Below are positions 1 through 11,270 of a stretch of DNA of 64,000 nucleotides, in pieces. The DNA is taken from positions 2,410,189-2,474,188 of the forward strand of contig SCFE01000017.1 in the NCBI GenBank assembly GCA_004352715.1, written 5' to 3'. Position 1 is the first letter of the stretch; each line of letters begins with the position of its first letter. Origin of the DNA: Hofstenia miamia (lineage: Eukaryota; Xenacoelomorpha; Acoela). The position numbers and the translations under genes were made by a program. The notes below the pieces were generated by a model. It had not been told where the DNA came from. It made no database searches and was given only the letters and a program-made list of their open reading frames with translations.

Positions 1-231
1 TCCTAAAAATATATTAGGACAACGAATCATTAAAAATGGTATAAATTTAATGATTGTTTTTAGAGATATATTCATTTTAGTTAATAAAACCAGTATTTCC
101 TTAAGTTAATTCTGGAATCGACCCTGCCAAATTTCAGCGATATTGTATTATGGGAACATATAATTTTTAAATTTATTGCTATTAGGGTTAATTTCCTGAC
201 GTCAGCACACCAGAGTATCGAATTTTTTGTT
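1..231. other. AT-rich intergenic sequence
   Basis: I see no open frame, RNA gene or recognisable repeat here. It is the left flank of the hAT-like element that begins at 240. Confidence 0.6.
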
Positions 232-239
232 GTCTTATT

Positions 240-1003
240 CAGGGGCGTACCCAGGATTTTCTGACGGGGGGGACATCATTGTTATTCCCTAATGAGGGGC
301 GAAGCCCCGCGAAAATTTTTGAAAATATTGTGAAAATAGACCCTAAAAAATACATTTAACGATCCTAGATTTTAAATTTTTCAATTTTTTATGAAAATTT
401 TTTTGATTTATCCAGTCAAAATTAAATTTTTCAAACCTGACGGGGGGGGNNNNNNNNNNNNNNNNNNNNNNNNNNNNNNNNNNNNNNNNNNNNNNNNNNN
501 NNNNNNNNNNNNNNNNNNNNNNNNNNNNNNNNNNNNNNNNNNNNNNNNNNNNNNNNNNNNNNNNNNNNNNNNNNNNNNNNNNNNNNNNNNNNNNNNNNNN
601 NNNNNNNNNNNNNNNNNNNNNNNNNNNNNNNNNNNNNNNNNNNNNNNNNNNNNNNNNNNNNNNNNNNNNNNNNNNNNNNNNNNNNNNNNNNNNNNNNNNN
701 NNNNNNNNNNNNNNNNNNNNNNNNNNNNNNNNNNNNNNNNNNNNNNNNNNNNNNNNNNNNNNNNNNNNNNNNNNNNNNNNNNNNNNNNNNNNNNNNNNNN
801 NNNNNNNNNNNNNNNNNNNNNNNNNNNNNNNNNNNNNNNNNNNNNNNNNNNNNNNNNNNNNNNNNNNNNNNNNNNNNNNNNNNNNNNNNNNNNNNNNNNN
901 NNNNNNNNNNNNNNNNNNNNNNNNNNNNNNNNNNNNNNNNNNNNNNNNNNNNNNNNNNNNGGGGGGGGGGACATTCCACCATGCCCCCCTGGGTACGCCA
1001 CTG
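240..1003. mobile_element. hAT-like non-autonomous element, spans a gap
   Basis: The left end reads CAGGGGCGTACCCAGG and the right end, read inward on the minus strand, CAGTGGCGTACCCAGG: a 16-bp terminal inverted repeat with one mismatch. The 8 bp just outside each end are identical (gtcttatt at 232-239 and at 1004-1011). An 8-bp duplication together with a CAGNGGCG terminus is the hallmark of the hAT superfamily. Next to each end is a run of G (read outward from the element ends), and a related CTGACGGGGGGG motif occurs both at about 260 and just before the gap. The visible interior has no transposase frame, so it is probably a MITE or an internally deleted copy, but 511 bases are unsequenced and could hide more. 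Confidence 0.88.
450..960. other. sequencing gap (511 N)
   Basis: A run of N lies inside the hAT-like element, with poly-G on its left edge and poly-G on its right edge. The homopolymers probably caused the assembly break. Reading frames that run through the N are meaningless. Confidence 0.97.
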
Positions 1004-1435
1004 GTCTTATTATTCAGCTTTTGTAAGCTACAGTCATGCCAAGGTTAAAAATTACAAAAATGATTAGCCACAGCAAATAAATTGTGAGAGAAATGAGTAC
1101 TCACAGGAAAATTAAGGCCCAAGTTCGTCCCTTGTAAAAAATTTCTCCATTTATAGGATTGATACTCGAAAACATCAAATAATATCTACACACTGAAATA
1201 CTGAAATTGAAGATCCCAAGTTTCAATTTATAAAAGTATATAACATTAATGTAAAACTTCAAAGTGTAAATTATATTTTTCAACATTGCATTTCCATGCA
1301 CTATTGTTTGATAGTAACCATTTTTAAAATTTCGGCTAATCTTTTCAAATACTTCTGCTCAAGGTCAGCCCGGCCCGCCCCATGTGAATCACTGTGGCCC
1401 CATCAGTGGCATACTTTTCACAGGCCAAAGAAATA

Positions 1436-2165
1436 GAATAAACAATGAAACTTTGAACACCAATAGAGAAACAGCAGACAAAGCAAACTACTCTAATGAT
1501 ATTAGTGTTATAGGTAGAATCAGACTTGTCAACGAGCCGAGCCGAGCTTGAGCAGAGTATTGGATATACAACGAGCCCAAAACGAGTCTTTTTAAGCAAC
1601 GAACATATATAGCACTGTTTGTTAATTTGATTATGCAGATTTTTCTTATTTTTTCATTCAATATGTCTTTCTTATAATCTTATTTTAGAAATTTTTATTA
1701 AATATGTAAAAAATTCTGAGAGCGCAATATTTTTAAAAAAATATCTCGAGCTGAAACGAGCCTCGTAAAAGATTTTATGTAGCGAGCCGAGCATAGAAAT
1801 TTCGGCTCGTTGACAAGTCTGGGTAAAATATATAAAACAGCAAATATACATTTTCAAGAATATGGAAATGCTATAGAGAAAGACATAAATGAGTCTGAAA
1901 AGAATAATACCAACATTAGAAAAACGAAAGAATTGATGACACATCATAACATGAAAAAGACGCTCTGAGGATAGCACGAACAATAACACATTTATTGGTA
2001 ATAAAGAAGTACAAATTGTGAGCTTCTTTAAATATCTTGGCATTCATATAGACAAGAATCTTTAGTGGGATACACATATAAACCAATCTCCAGATTAGAA
2101 GTATATGTTCCAGGCATAACACAATTGCAGCGGGGAAAATGAGGCAATTGCAATTACGAAAAAAC
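1436..2165 (+). pseudogene. LINE reverse-transcriptase fragment, split by a MITE
   Basis: Two parts of one non-LTR reverse transcriptase lie either side of the hAT-like insertion at 1521-1821. Before it, codons 1489-1518 read YSNDISVIGR, matching the catalytic block that is usually YADDIxxxG, with the second residue and one aspartate changed. After it, the frame carries on as YKTANIHFQEYGNAIEKDIN and then the RKTKEL motif typical of the region after the active site. A frameshift or stop near 1965 follows, then SFFKYLGIHIDKNL and WDTHI (about 2005-2070), the conserved thumb-proximal block, with an in-frame TAG at the expected S/T before WDTHI. The fingers region, endonuclease and 3' end are missing. 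I infer a dead, 5'- and 3'-truncated copy. Its clade is uncertain, and it differs from the LINE at 46.2 kb. Confidence 0.72.
1521..1821. mobile_element. hAT-like MITE, 301 bp
   Basis: The ends are exact inverted copies: CAGACTTGTCAACGAGCCGA at 1521 and its reverse complement ending at 1821. The flanking 8-mers ggtagaat (1513-1520) and ggtaaaat (1822-1829) differ at one base and fit an aged 8-bp hAT duplication. GAGCCGAGC motifs recur inside. It has no coding capacity, so it must have been moved by a transposase encoded elsewhere. It sits inside the LINE remnant and so is younger than that copy. Confidence 0.92.
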
Positions 2166-2411
2166 TGCATATAGAAATTATGAACAAAAAAATTTACAAG
2201 CAAATTTCAAAAATCTGTAATGAAAATGGAAGACAATACCGATAATGCACTACATTGTAAGAAACCATTTCACACACACAAACAAAGTGCAGGGTTTCAC
2301 ATCCAAAATTCAATTCAATACATCATTCAATCATTTATATATGCAGCTTGGCACTACCGTCTATAGGGAACGTGTCCGTTGCTACTATAATCACTGTTTC
2401 ATTCTTTTTTG

Positions 2412-2453
<42 letters not shown>

Positions 2454-5400
2454 ATTTTAACAAACAAAAAATTAGAGTTTTAATAGTGAAACTGTTACGC
2501 TTGAATTGGTTAAATATTACACAAAACTGTATTAAGAAAAAGTCATTAGGAAACTTAAGCTAATTCAACATTAAAGACAAAATGAAATTGCTTCAAAATG
2601 TACGAAAATCTCAAATTAAATGAACACTAGAATTAAACCTAATTAAGTGTGAATCATGTAAATATAAAACAAAAAATATATAAATTTTGTCATGAAAATG
2701 GTGCAAATATTAAGCTGCATAGTCGTAATGGCGACATTTGAATTATAACAAGTACTGTATAAAAGTTGAAGAACGGTAAAGACGTCAGTAGAAATTACAT
2801 AACAGCTCTACTCATTTTGCAGTATACTTTTATATTTTAAAAAATACCACTCTTAACGGCATGCAAACAAGTACACATTTATATATATAAAGGAATAATA
2901 ATTGTCTAATGATGTCGCATTTATATAATTTGAGAAGACTAACGAATTGCGAAAATTTCAAAAATAATTATTGGTGTGTATTTAAAATTACTTTTCTAAG
3001 TAATTACCTAAAGTTTCAAAATTTAAATCATTCGGAAAAACTGATCTTTGAAATTATAACGTCATTTAAATAAGTAAAATAAATGTTAAACATGCTAGTT
3101 CTATCGTTAAATTGTGACTGCTATTACAAGGTAAACCTAGATGAGTTATTTTGTACAAATTGTTAATTCAAAAGGGAATAGAGAGGAGTGAAATCAAAAT
3201 GGGTAATCTTCAAACCCTTCAAAATGGATCACATGTAGCCATGGATTAAATATACACTGATAACTGGTCATAGGGTGTTGCATTTTAGTTATCTATGAGT
3301 TATCTGTGCAACCAATATCTGGTTATACAATATATTCAAATGTTCTCAAGGAAAGAAACAATAGAAAATTATTTTCATTGAAATTTGGTTAATTTCTTCT
3401 TAGCTTTCTATGCTCTTTTTATTCTCTAATACAATGCATGTTGTTCAGAAGTTCAATTGTGATTTCGCTTATCCCGTGATCTTGCCTTTCACCAAAAATA
3501 TGTTGTCCCTGATAGTGGCGGATAATTGAGGGTTAACTATACTAACAGTTCTTTATGGGCTTATTGTTTAATACAAAGTCAACCATCAGAATTAATCAAA
3601 CTGAATGGTATATTAATCCGCTGTAATTATGATTATAAAAGTAATCGAATAGAAAAAAATTATTTTAATCGTTAATTTGCAGCAGTACATCAAACCATGA
3701 ATCTCAAATAACACTTTTAATTGATATTCAAATGATTAAATACGATTATATTTCCTTCAATTAAATCTTTATTTTAATTTTTCATAATGTGATGTAGATT
3801 GCATATATCTAGTATATTTGTATTTATGCATTTCGTGTTTCTTAAATTGTCAAATTTTGATGCAACCTTACATTGTTTTCTACAATTTGGAAAAATGCAA
3901 AATTTCTTTTATTGCAATAAAAGCAATGTAAGTAACCATAGTCCAAACTGTGAGAAACTAATATTTAAGAACTTTTCTATCAATTAATATCATTCTATAT
4001 AGAAATGATTAGTTATTTTACAACCCCATACATCTTGTGAACGTAAAACTGTTGCTTTATTAATAAAGCATGTTCAAAGAATCCCTAAAAATCAGAATTT
4101 CGTTCTCAGACTGGCTCTAATCTAAAACAAGTGGTTCTGAAACGGGTTCGGGTTGAACATCATTTATGCAGTTCTAATATCATGGTAATCAATGCTCAAC
4201 ATAATTTTATTTTTTAAATATAAGAAATTGGCATCTGATGATTCTTCGAATCTTGATAGTGTGGATTTTTAAGACCAAGTTATTGTTTGAAATTTGATAA
4301 TTAATACAGAATAAGTCCAAAAGCTTTTCAAGGCATAATCATAGGCCGAGACATTTATCACCGAACCGTAAATGAAAACATCACGCCGATGTAATAATGA
4401 GCTGCCGGACATCGCATCACACTGTACCACACAACACCGCGCAGGGCTTTCAAGTGGAATTGCTTAGGTATCTTGCTTATGACCTCTTATATTTTTTTGT
4501 TTCATAAATTACCTTTTGCCTGTTTGCAAAAGTTCCCTACCATTTTAAATTTAAATTGCAAAGTTTGATGATTTATTGACCTATTAAAATTGATTTAATG
4601 TATATCAAAGACAATGCCTTAAAATGTCTTAATACAGACAAATATATTTTAATATCATTTATGATAGATTAATGTTCTCTTTTATCAATTTGGGAAAATG
4701 TTTTACCCTTCAAATGAAGTTTGCAATCATGGTGTCACTATTAATCAATTCCTTGATAAAAAATACTCTTTAAATATGTAAATCGTGTAAAGACGTTTGT
4801 TAGAAGATCCCTAACACAACACCTCATCCAGCTGAAAGTTAAGGTTATTTAAATTAATTGTTCTCTAAATGTTAATGTCTGCTTCATTTACATATGGCAT
4901 GCATAATTAACGGATGTTGTTAAACGACTGCGTTCTAGTCGACGTGTACCAATATATTAACTACTATTTCATATAAAATCATTCTCTAAAATATGAAAAT
5001 TTCCGATTTCTTTTCAACTTAAAATATCTGATTTGCTATTTATGAACAAATTGTTGAATGCAAATATGAAATCAAAATCTTCGATGCTATTTCTATTTAT
5101 TTTTCTAATTATAAGAACTTGAGTTTTCAATGTCGAATGTTACTTTATTTTCATAGTATATGGCGTTGGTAAATTTCCATCACAAAAGAACTAATATTAA
5201 TATATTCATCTTCTCAGACGACGTTATTTGAGTATGCTTTTGAAAATCTTAACAATCAATATTAAGAAACTATCTGTTTCTCTTATTTCAACAGACTTGT
5301 GACTGATATGATACTATATAATAATCACATTGAGTGAGGGAATCACGCAGGATTGGGCAATTCAATATTAAAAAACTGTGTTGCAGAGATGTCCCAAGGA

Positions 5401-8394
5401 TGAATTCGAAATGTGTAGTGTGCGTCTTATGCAGTTAAATAAAGAGATTTTAATCAGCTGTAAAATTAAGCAAATAATTAAACAATGTTAATACAGATAA
5501 ACCTGCAACAAAAAAGAAATTTAATCTATTATTCCATTTGTGTGCATGGCAGTTTAATCTGTGAATGAACAAATCATATCTACGTAGCTGAAACCTATTA
5601 GCCACAGCACATTCTCATGCAATTAACCCTGGTAAAATCTATAGTTAATTGCTCTTAAATCATTGTCATCATTTTTGTTGAATTCCTCTTAGAGTATTGT
5701 TATTGTATTTTACTAAGGTTTTTATGTAAATGCACCAAATTTGTATCTCACTTTCTATTGTACGGAGAATACAAAAGCTTAAATATACAAATTTCAGGCA
5801 AATATGGCTTCATATTCATATATTATTATTAGAGTCTTATGTATGCTAGTTTGCAGAAATTTTAATGTCAGAATATATAATATTTTTTTCCTTGGCTAAT
5901 TAAAATTTAAAAATAAATTCAATGTTCTCTGAATATGTGTGAATGCAACCGTTACCACACTAAATTTTTTTGAGGTATAAGAAATTGTCAAATTCACCAT
6001 TATCTACAAGTCTACCTCATTAAATTAACATTTTTTATTGTGCGTTTTCAGCATTATATATTACAATTTTATTAAAATTTTATTGGATATCGTTTATTGA
6101 TCAACATTAAACTTAACATGCAATTCAATGTTATATATTCTTCTACACATTTAACAAGATGAATGAACAAACTGTCAACTATTTAATTATTTCTTAAGAA
6201 ACATGACGCCTTGCTAATCAATTAACTGCTTGGCTGGAATATAATGAATAATTAATCACATGTCGTCTGTGCTCAAATAAAATCAATACTTCTATTCATA
6301 GACAATTAAAAATCTGTATATTGTGATAGGCTTTGCATTTACAGAAAATAATTGAACATAGACTATTTGAAAGACAACTATCCCATAATAGCATAGGCCA
6401 TTAGAATTCAGTGAAATAAAATAACCAGTAATAATTTATCCGCAAGGACGTAATTCCGCAAATAGACAACAGCCAATAGAGTTGCTTTTAAATAATAACT
6501 GTCTCCATTTGCGAGTAATAAATATTTCTAAATTTACTAAATAAATTCATTTACATCGTTCATGTTAAACACTTTATATACACAAGGTATTGGAAATAAC
6601 ACTCCCATGACAAAAAGATGCTTTTTATAATGTATATTATTGTACGTTATCAGCTATAAAAAACGAACAAGTGTAAAAATCAAACTTTCTGTAACTAAAA
6701 ATAATGAGTTGGTCAATAAAAATTTGCTGATTTTCAAAATGTGAATGGACTGTATGATCTACAAATACATTCATAAAGATAATCATCGCCGAAAATTTGT
6801 TTTAATATTATGATATCGATACATTACTACAAACAATTTGATGACAATCCAAATTTAAATGCTTTATCCCTAAACAATGAATTTGTGGAAAATAGTTCAA
6901 TAAAACATGTACATGTAACTAGAGTTAAATGATGGAATAACAACATAGCGAGTTCTGCAAGATAATCAAACATTTCAAAATTCGATTTTTCAACTAAAAT
7001 AATCATATTTATTTACATTGGGGATGCTAACCTATATTAACAATTTTAATAGCATCTACAAATTTGAGTCTGAAAATCTAAAATGCACTAAGAATATCGA
7101 AATACAAAAAATACAGCCATAAATTATTTCATAATTTATAATCGGGTCGTCTGGCATCTTTGGTGCCCGCCAATTTTTAGTTTCAATAAAATTATAAATT
7201 CATTGTCTATTAATATTTTAGTAAACTCATTAGAGAAAAAACTTCAAAGCATTACTAACTTAGAATTTCACAAATTATTTCACTGAAATATTAGTTTAAT
7301 CAATTGAAACCATCAATTATTTTCCAAAATAGTGTTTATTTAAAATCAACTTTTGAAATATGTTATAAAATAATAGATATTCATGGTTATAACAAAACTT
7401 AAATCACAGATTTACAATATTCGCTAATCCTAAGTGTTTTATACAAAATACACTCTTTGTTATCCATAACTTTCAGAATTCCAGAATAATGACTGAATTA
7501 TTGGTGGCCTTCAGGAACTTTATACTCAACCACAGAAATATTGAAATAAATAGAATTTAATAGTAGCCTAAATGTCTACCAAACTGAAAGTTGTGAACGG
7601 TATTGAAAGTAAATTTTAATAATGAGTAACATTGATTTCAACAAAATTTAAATACACATAAAATATAAACAATGAAATACAAATTGCTTGGAATGCGTGA
7701 ATTATTCATTATTTATTATTTGGTAGGAAGTAAATATTTAAATAACAATGACTGTTTTAATTTTTTTTACGATTTGAGAATAAAAGGACAGATACCTTGA
7801 TAAAGCTTAGGACTCTTTTCCATGACATCAACATGTTGAAGAACATCGAAAAGATAACCGTCGTCACAATGACAAAGTGAACGAATATTTGTGTTTAGAA
7901 TGTCTTCCTAAAAATATGCTACCTTACATTTGATAATAGGATATTATTAATTAATCCTTGAATTTTAGTTTAAAAAAAGTGGAAAGACATGTGGAGAAGC
8001 AATCAACAATTTCACTGACATATCTTGGCTAATACAAATTCATTAAATTTATGAAATTAATGGAATTGATTTGAGCGTCACCGTTTAGGCAACAAGAGAA
8101 AGTCACGACAACAAAAATGTGCTCAAATCATTGTAGGCTGAAAATCTATTGAGCAAAAACAGTAAAATGTACAGCAATTTCATTTCCAAAAAGAACATGC
8201 ACTAATTTTAAAAATGAACACATAAAAGTTTCTTAATTTTATTCATAGATACAGGTATTACATATTGCTATTAACATTAAGCATTGAAGAAAAGCAAAGA
8301 CGTTAATATAACCGTCATGTTTTCCCATAATATATCTTTCATGTACACATTGATTTATTGGGACTTCGCATTATTGCTTCAGATTTAGATTATA
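2166..8394. other. long gene-poor AT-rich stretch
   Basis: Over 6 kb of low-complexity AT-rich sequence with stops in all frames. The only local signals are the (TA)n tract near 2.4 kb, a short GC-richer patch at about 4370-4460 (CCGGACATCGC, CACCGCGCAGGG) and another at about 7142-7182 (GGTCGTCTGGCATC, GGTGCCCGCC). I could assign neither patch to a family. No tRNA box pattern or conserved exon was recognised. Confidence 0.55.
2414..2453. repeat. (TA)n microsatellite
   Basis: About 40 bp of alternating AT with one G interruption. It is the first of several (TA)n tracts in the window. Confidence 0.95.
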
Positions 8395-8518
8395 ATGAAA
8401 AGAAGATGTGTAGTTTCTGAATGTGGTAGTGGGTATGCCGCTACGAAAGAAGGTTACAGTTCCTGTTTTTCTTTTTCCCCAAAAGGAAGACATGCAGAAT
8501 CAATGGTTAAAATCAATA
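8395..8518 (+). pseudogene. THAP domain fragment (P-like transposase N-terminus)
   Basis: From the ATG at 8395 the frame reads MKRR then CVVSECGSGYA and, after about 14 residues, FSFSPK, which is the start of a THAP zinc finger (the first C-x4-C pair and the following FPK-like motif). A one-base slip after CCAAAAGG puts the next block, NQWLKSI, in another frame. That block is the conserved tryptophan helix of THAP domains. The second metal-binding pair (C-x2-H) is missing because the mariner-type remnant begins here. THAP domains are the DNA-binding N-termini of P-element/THAP9 transposases. The C-terminal part of such a protein follows at 9303-9870, so I infer that both pieces came from one element, now internally deleted. 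A host THAP gene cannot be ruled out from this fragment. Confidence 0.68.
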
Positions 8519-9302
8519 TTTTAATATTTTGGCCAAGATGTGTGGATCACTGACGAGGCACATTTTCACCTTAATGGTATTGTCAGTAAACACAACTATC
8601 GCTTCTGGGGAATAAAAATGCCTGCTGATTTCATTATCCCAAAACTTTTTCACAGTTCGAAAGTCACTGCATGGTGTGCTTTAAGCTACAGAGGAATTAT
8701 TGGACCATTTTGGTTTGAAGATGAGGATGAGAATAAAGTTCTGTACCAACCTTTGTCGGAAAAAAAACATTACCTTCAGGACACAGTGGTTTCAACAGCA
8801 TGGGGCTAAGTCACACACTGCCAAGGACAGTTTTGAATTTTATCGGCAAAAATTTGAAAACCGTTTAACTTCATTCAAGACGGAACACATTTGGCTCGTC
8901 CATCACCTGATCTTAAGACTTTGGACTTTTTTGTTGGCCTATGCAAAATGTTTACGAAAACAATCCCCAAACTGTTCAGGAACTAAAGGCTGAGATCATA
9001 CAGTTCATCAGGAGAATCCCAAACGAGATGTGCTAACGGGTCGTTGAAAACTCTGCTGTTAGGCTAAATGCCTGCATGAATCGAAATGGAGGACACATCG
9101 AACATTTCATTCACTGCAGGGATCAGTGCTAAAGCCAAAAATTACTGAATTGGACTTCAAAGTAAGAATAATAAATTCATTTTTTCAGGAAAAATTTTCG
9201 ATAATGGACTATATCTGTTGACAAAAAACACTAAATTTTAATCTAAAATTAAAAATTAATTGCAATATAAAAGTTTTACATTTTTTTGGGACACTCTGTA
9301 TA
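8519..9302 (+). pseudogene. IS630/Tc1/mariner-type transposase remnant
   Basis: The catalytic D block is VWITDEAHFHLNG (from 8538), followed about 35 codons on by VTAWCALSYRGIIGPFWF. The frame then slips. QQHGAKSHTA (from about 8796) is the usual QQDGAxxHTA block with its aspartate changed to histidine. Another slip gives ARPSPDLKTLDFFVG (about 8898-8945), the third catalytic block of DDD-type members. The C-terminal helices NNPQTVQELKAEI and AVRLNACMNRNGGHIEHFIH run to about 9109. The 3' end TTTGGGACACTCTGTA at 9286-9301 looks like the terminus of this family next to a TA target. There is no matching left terminus and no N-terminal DNA-binding region, so the copy is 5'-truncated. It lies inside the THAP/P-like remnant and is therefore the younger insertion. 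It is inactive because of frameshifts and the lost second D. Confidence 0.8.
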
Positions 9303-9870
9303 ATTGTATTTATCCGGATTGTTCTTAACGACATTCATCACTTTGTTATTGAGGAACAACACTCAAGTCTTCACATGCCCGCTAATTCAAAACAACGACG
9401 ATTATCTCTTTCCAAAGAAACTATCTGGTTTGGAAAATTGTCTTCTTTGGTGTCTTTGTCAAAATATTTTTTGAATACCCATGAAGCATTGCAACATTCA
9501 TGGGAATGTTTAGGATTCTATGAAAGTGATGCTTTAGAAAATTATCGTGAGGCATCTCCGCCAATCTGCAGGAAGTAACTATTCCGTTTTAGCTTGCAAA
9601 TTCGTAGAAACGCACAAGTTTGATATTGCAAATTATGCTTGTATTTTATCAGCATTACCTGATTACCCAACTACAGACACTCGCATGTGTGATCGTTGAA
9701 ATTCATTTGATGAAGATCGCAATTTGTTGGATAGCTTAATGCAATGTGTGTTTAGTCTTATTCGTGAAAAGGAATATTTCACTTATATTGCTGGATACTT
9801 CGCCAAAAGTGACCGCCATTTGAAAATAATCAGTAAGGGCTTGTTATTCAAAAAAATTGATTATTTTTTT
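9303..9870 (+). pseudogene. C-terminal remnant of THAP/P-like transposase
   Basis: Pieces in alternating frames match the better copy at 43.5-44.1 kb in order. RRLSLSKETIWFGKLSSLV parallels its RRFISSTSDNKLDFL block. FLNTHEALQHSWECLGFYES parallels its LLTTSAAYKHEFIRMGFFLS block, and RHLRQSAGSNYSVLA parallels HYRHSAGCNFYNSA. YIAGYFAKSDRH (about 9790-9825) parallels YVAGYISAKDP. At least three frameshifts and an in-frame stop separate them. By comparison with the family this is the C-terminal third of the DDE transposase. Together with the THAP piece at 8395 it shows an element that had lost its central catalytic region, or lost it when the mariner-type copy inserted. Confidence 0.75.
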
Positions 9871-10759
9871 TGCATTCTAATACAAACTAGTACAAACTAC
9901 TGTTGTCTCGAGTTCTCTATTTTATTTGACATGATAGACTCAATGTATTTTACAAATCTAAGAGTGTCGACAATGCATATCAAAAAACTTATCAATACAT
10001 TTTTTCCAATTTATGCAAGTCCAATTTTTAGAAAACTTCATTTGACGATGCAAAAAGAACACAATTTGCATAGATTCTTGTAAAATCAAAGTATATACTT
10101 TTTTTGTAAATGAAATCGTTATGGTTTTTGTATTTTGGTTTAATAAATTTTCAGCCTCCAATAGTATTAGCATTTTTTGGCAGTCATTACCTTCTTTTAT
10201 ATGCAAATTGGCTTTAGGTAGCAGAAAAATATTTTAATATTTAAGGTAAGACTAGTTTAAATACAAAGTGTAGTAAATGCATACCTTGCTTTGACCAATG
10301 CATGATTGAATATTGGGAGATACTTCAATCAAGCGGCCATTTAAGTCGCACATAATAAGAAACGATTTACAATCATCTTCTGTTTTCTAAAAGGCTTTGT
10401 AGTAGGAATATATACGAAATCTTAGGCAAATTTATTATCCTATTGCTAGAATTAGAAGCAGTGACAAAATTAATCTTTCTATATGGCATAAATTTTAAAA
10501 TTAATGAAATTTTTTTATTTCTATTAATAAATTATTATGCTCATTTTGTATCGCAGTGATTCAAGAGTAGAGGTATGAAAAGTACGGCTCATTTTAGCAA
10601 ACCTGCCTACTATTCAGTTAATTTTCGCCCTGCTTTGGAAAATGTGGAAAATAATGCTATTAGCTTAGGCTTCATAATCCCGGAATTTTCAAATTTTTTC
10701 GATATTGAAAATTTACAAAATTTTAAGAATTTGTAAGTTTGACAAAAAAGTAAATTCTG

Positions 10760-10780
10760 AACACACACACACACACACAC

Positions 10781-10828
<48 letters not shown>
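10760..10828. repeat. compound (CA)n(TA)n microsatellite
   Basis: About ten CA units pass directly into about 24 TA units. Neighbouring short frames rich in YIYI or VCVC are products of this repeat. Confidence 0.97.
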
Positions 10829-11146
10829 TTTTATTCTATTACAAAAAATTTATTTTTGAGTTGATAAATATCAATGTGTTGAAGAATACCTAGACATAAA
10901 ATTCAAGCATGAAAATGATTTCAGGAGTGAACCAACAAAAAAACAAATTAAGCAGAAAACACAATATTAAATCAACAGTTCACGGAATAGTGGAATAGTT
11001 GTAAATGAGGTGTAGATTCATCTATTTCGTAGGACTAATATACGTACAATAGTGATCCTCCGAATATATATTATCTGAAAATAAATATTTGTAAACTAGA
11101 TAATGTAGAGAGTGAGTAGAGTTTTCTAAAAAAGTACATACTGTTC

Positions 11147-11270
11147 TTCACCCTATTTCTACAACAATTTTATTAAAATATGTGATGGTTTCTTCGAAAA
11201 ATGTTAAACACTCATAACCCAAGAACTAATAAAGATATTTAAAATGTGAAAACAACACAGGATCCTTTTC
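11147..11270. repeat. dispersed repeat, copy 1 (sister at 40319)
   Basis: This stretch and 40319-40450 align in the same orientation. Both begin CACCCT followed by a pyrimidine-rich run, both carry AAAAAAT(G)T-AAAC-CTCATA, then a C(A/C)-GAACTAA block, then GATAT(T/C)TAAA and GAAA-CAC. Divergence is substantial. No transposase is visible in either copy, so I infer two old copies of one non-autonomous element or of one element's untranslated end. Confidence 0.55.

Noticed and set aside
391-1026. Long reading frames across the N gap (also at 22605-22940 and 61281-61664)
   Set aside because: They are open only because N has no stop codons. The bordering sequence is element termini or microsatellite.
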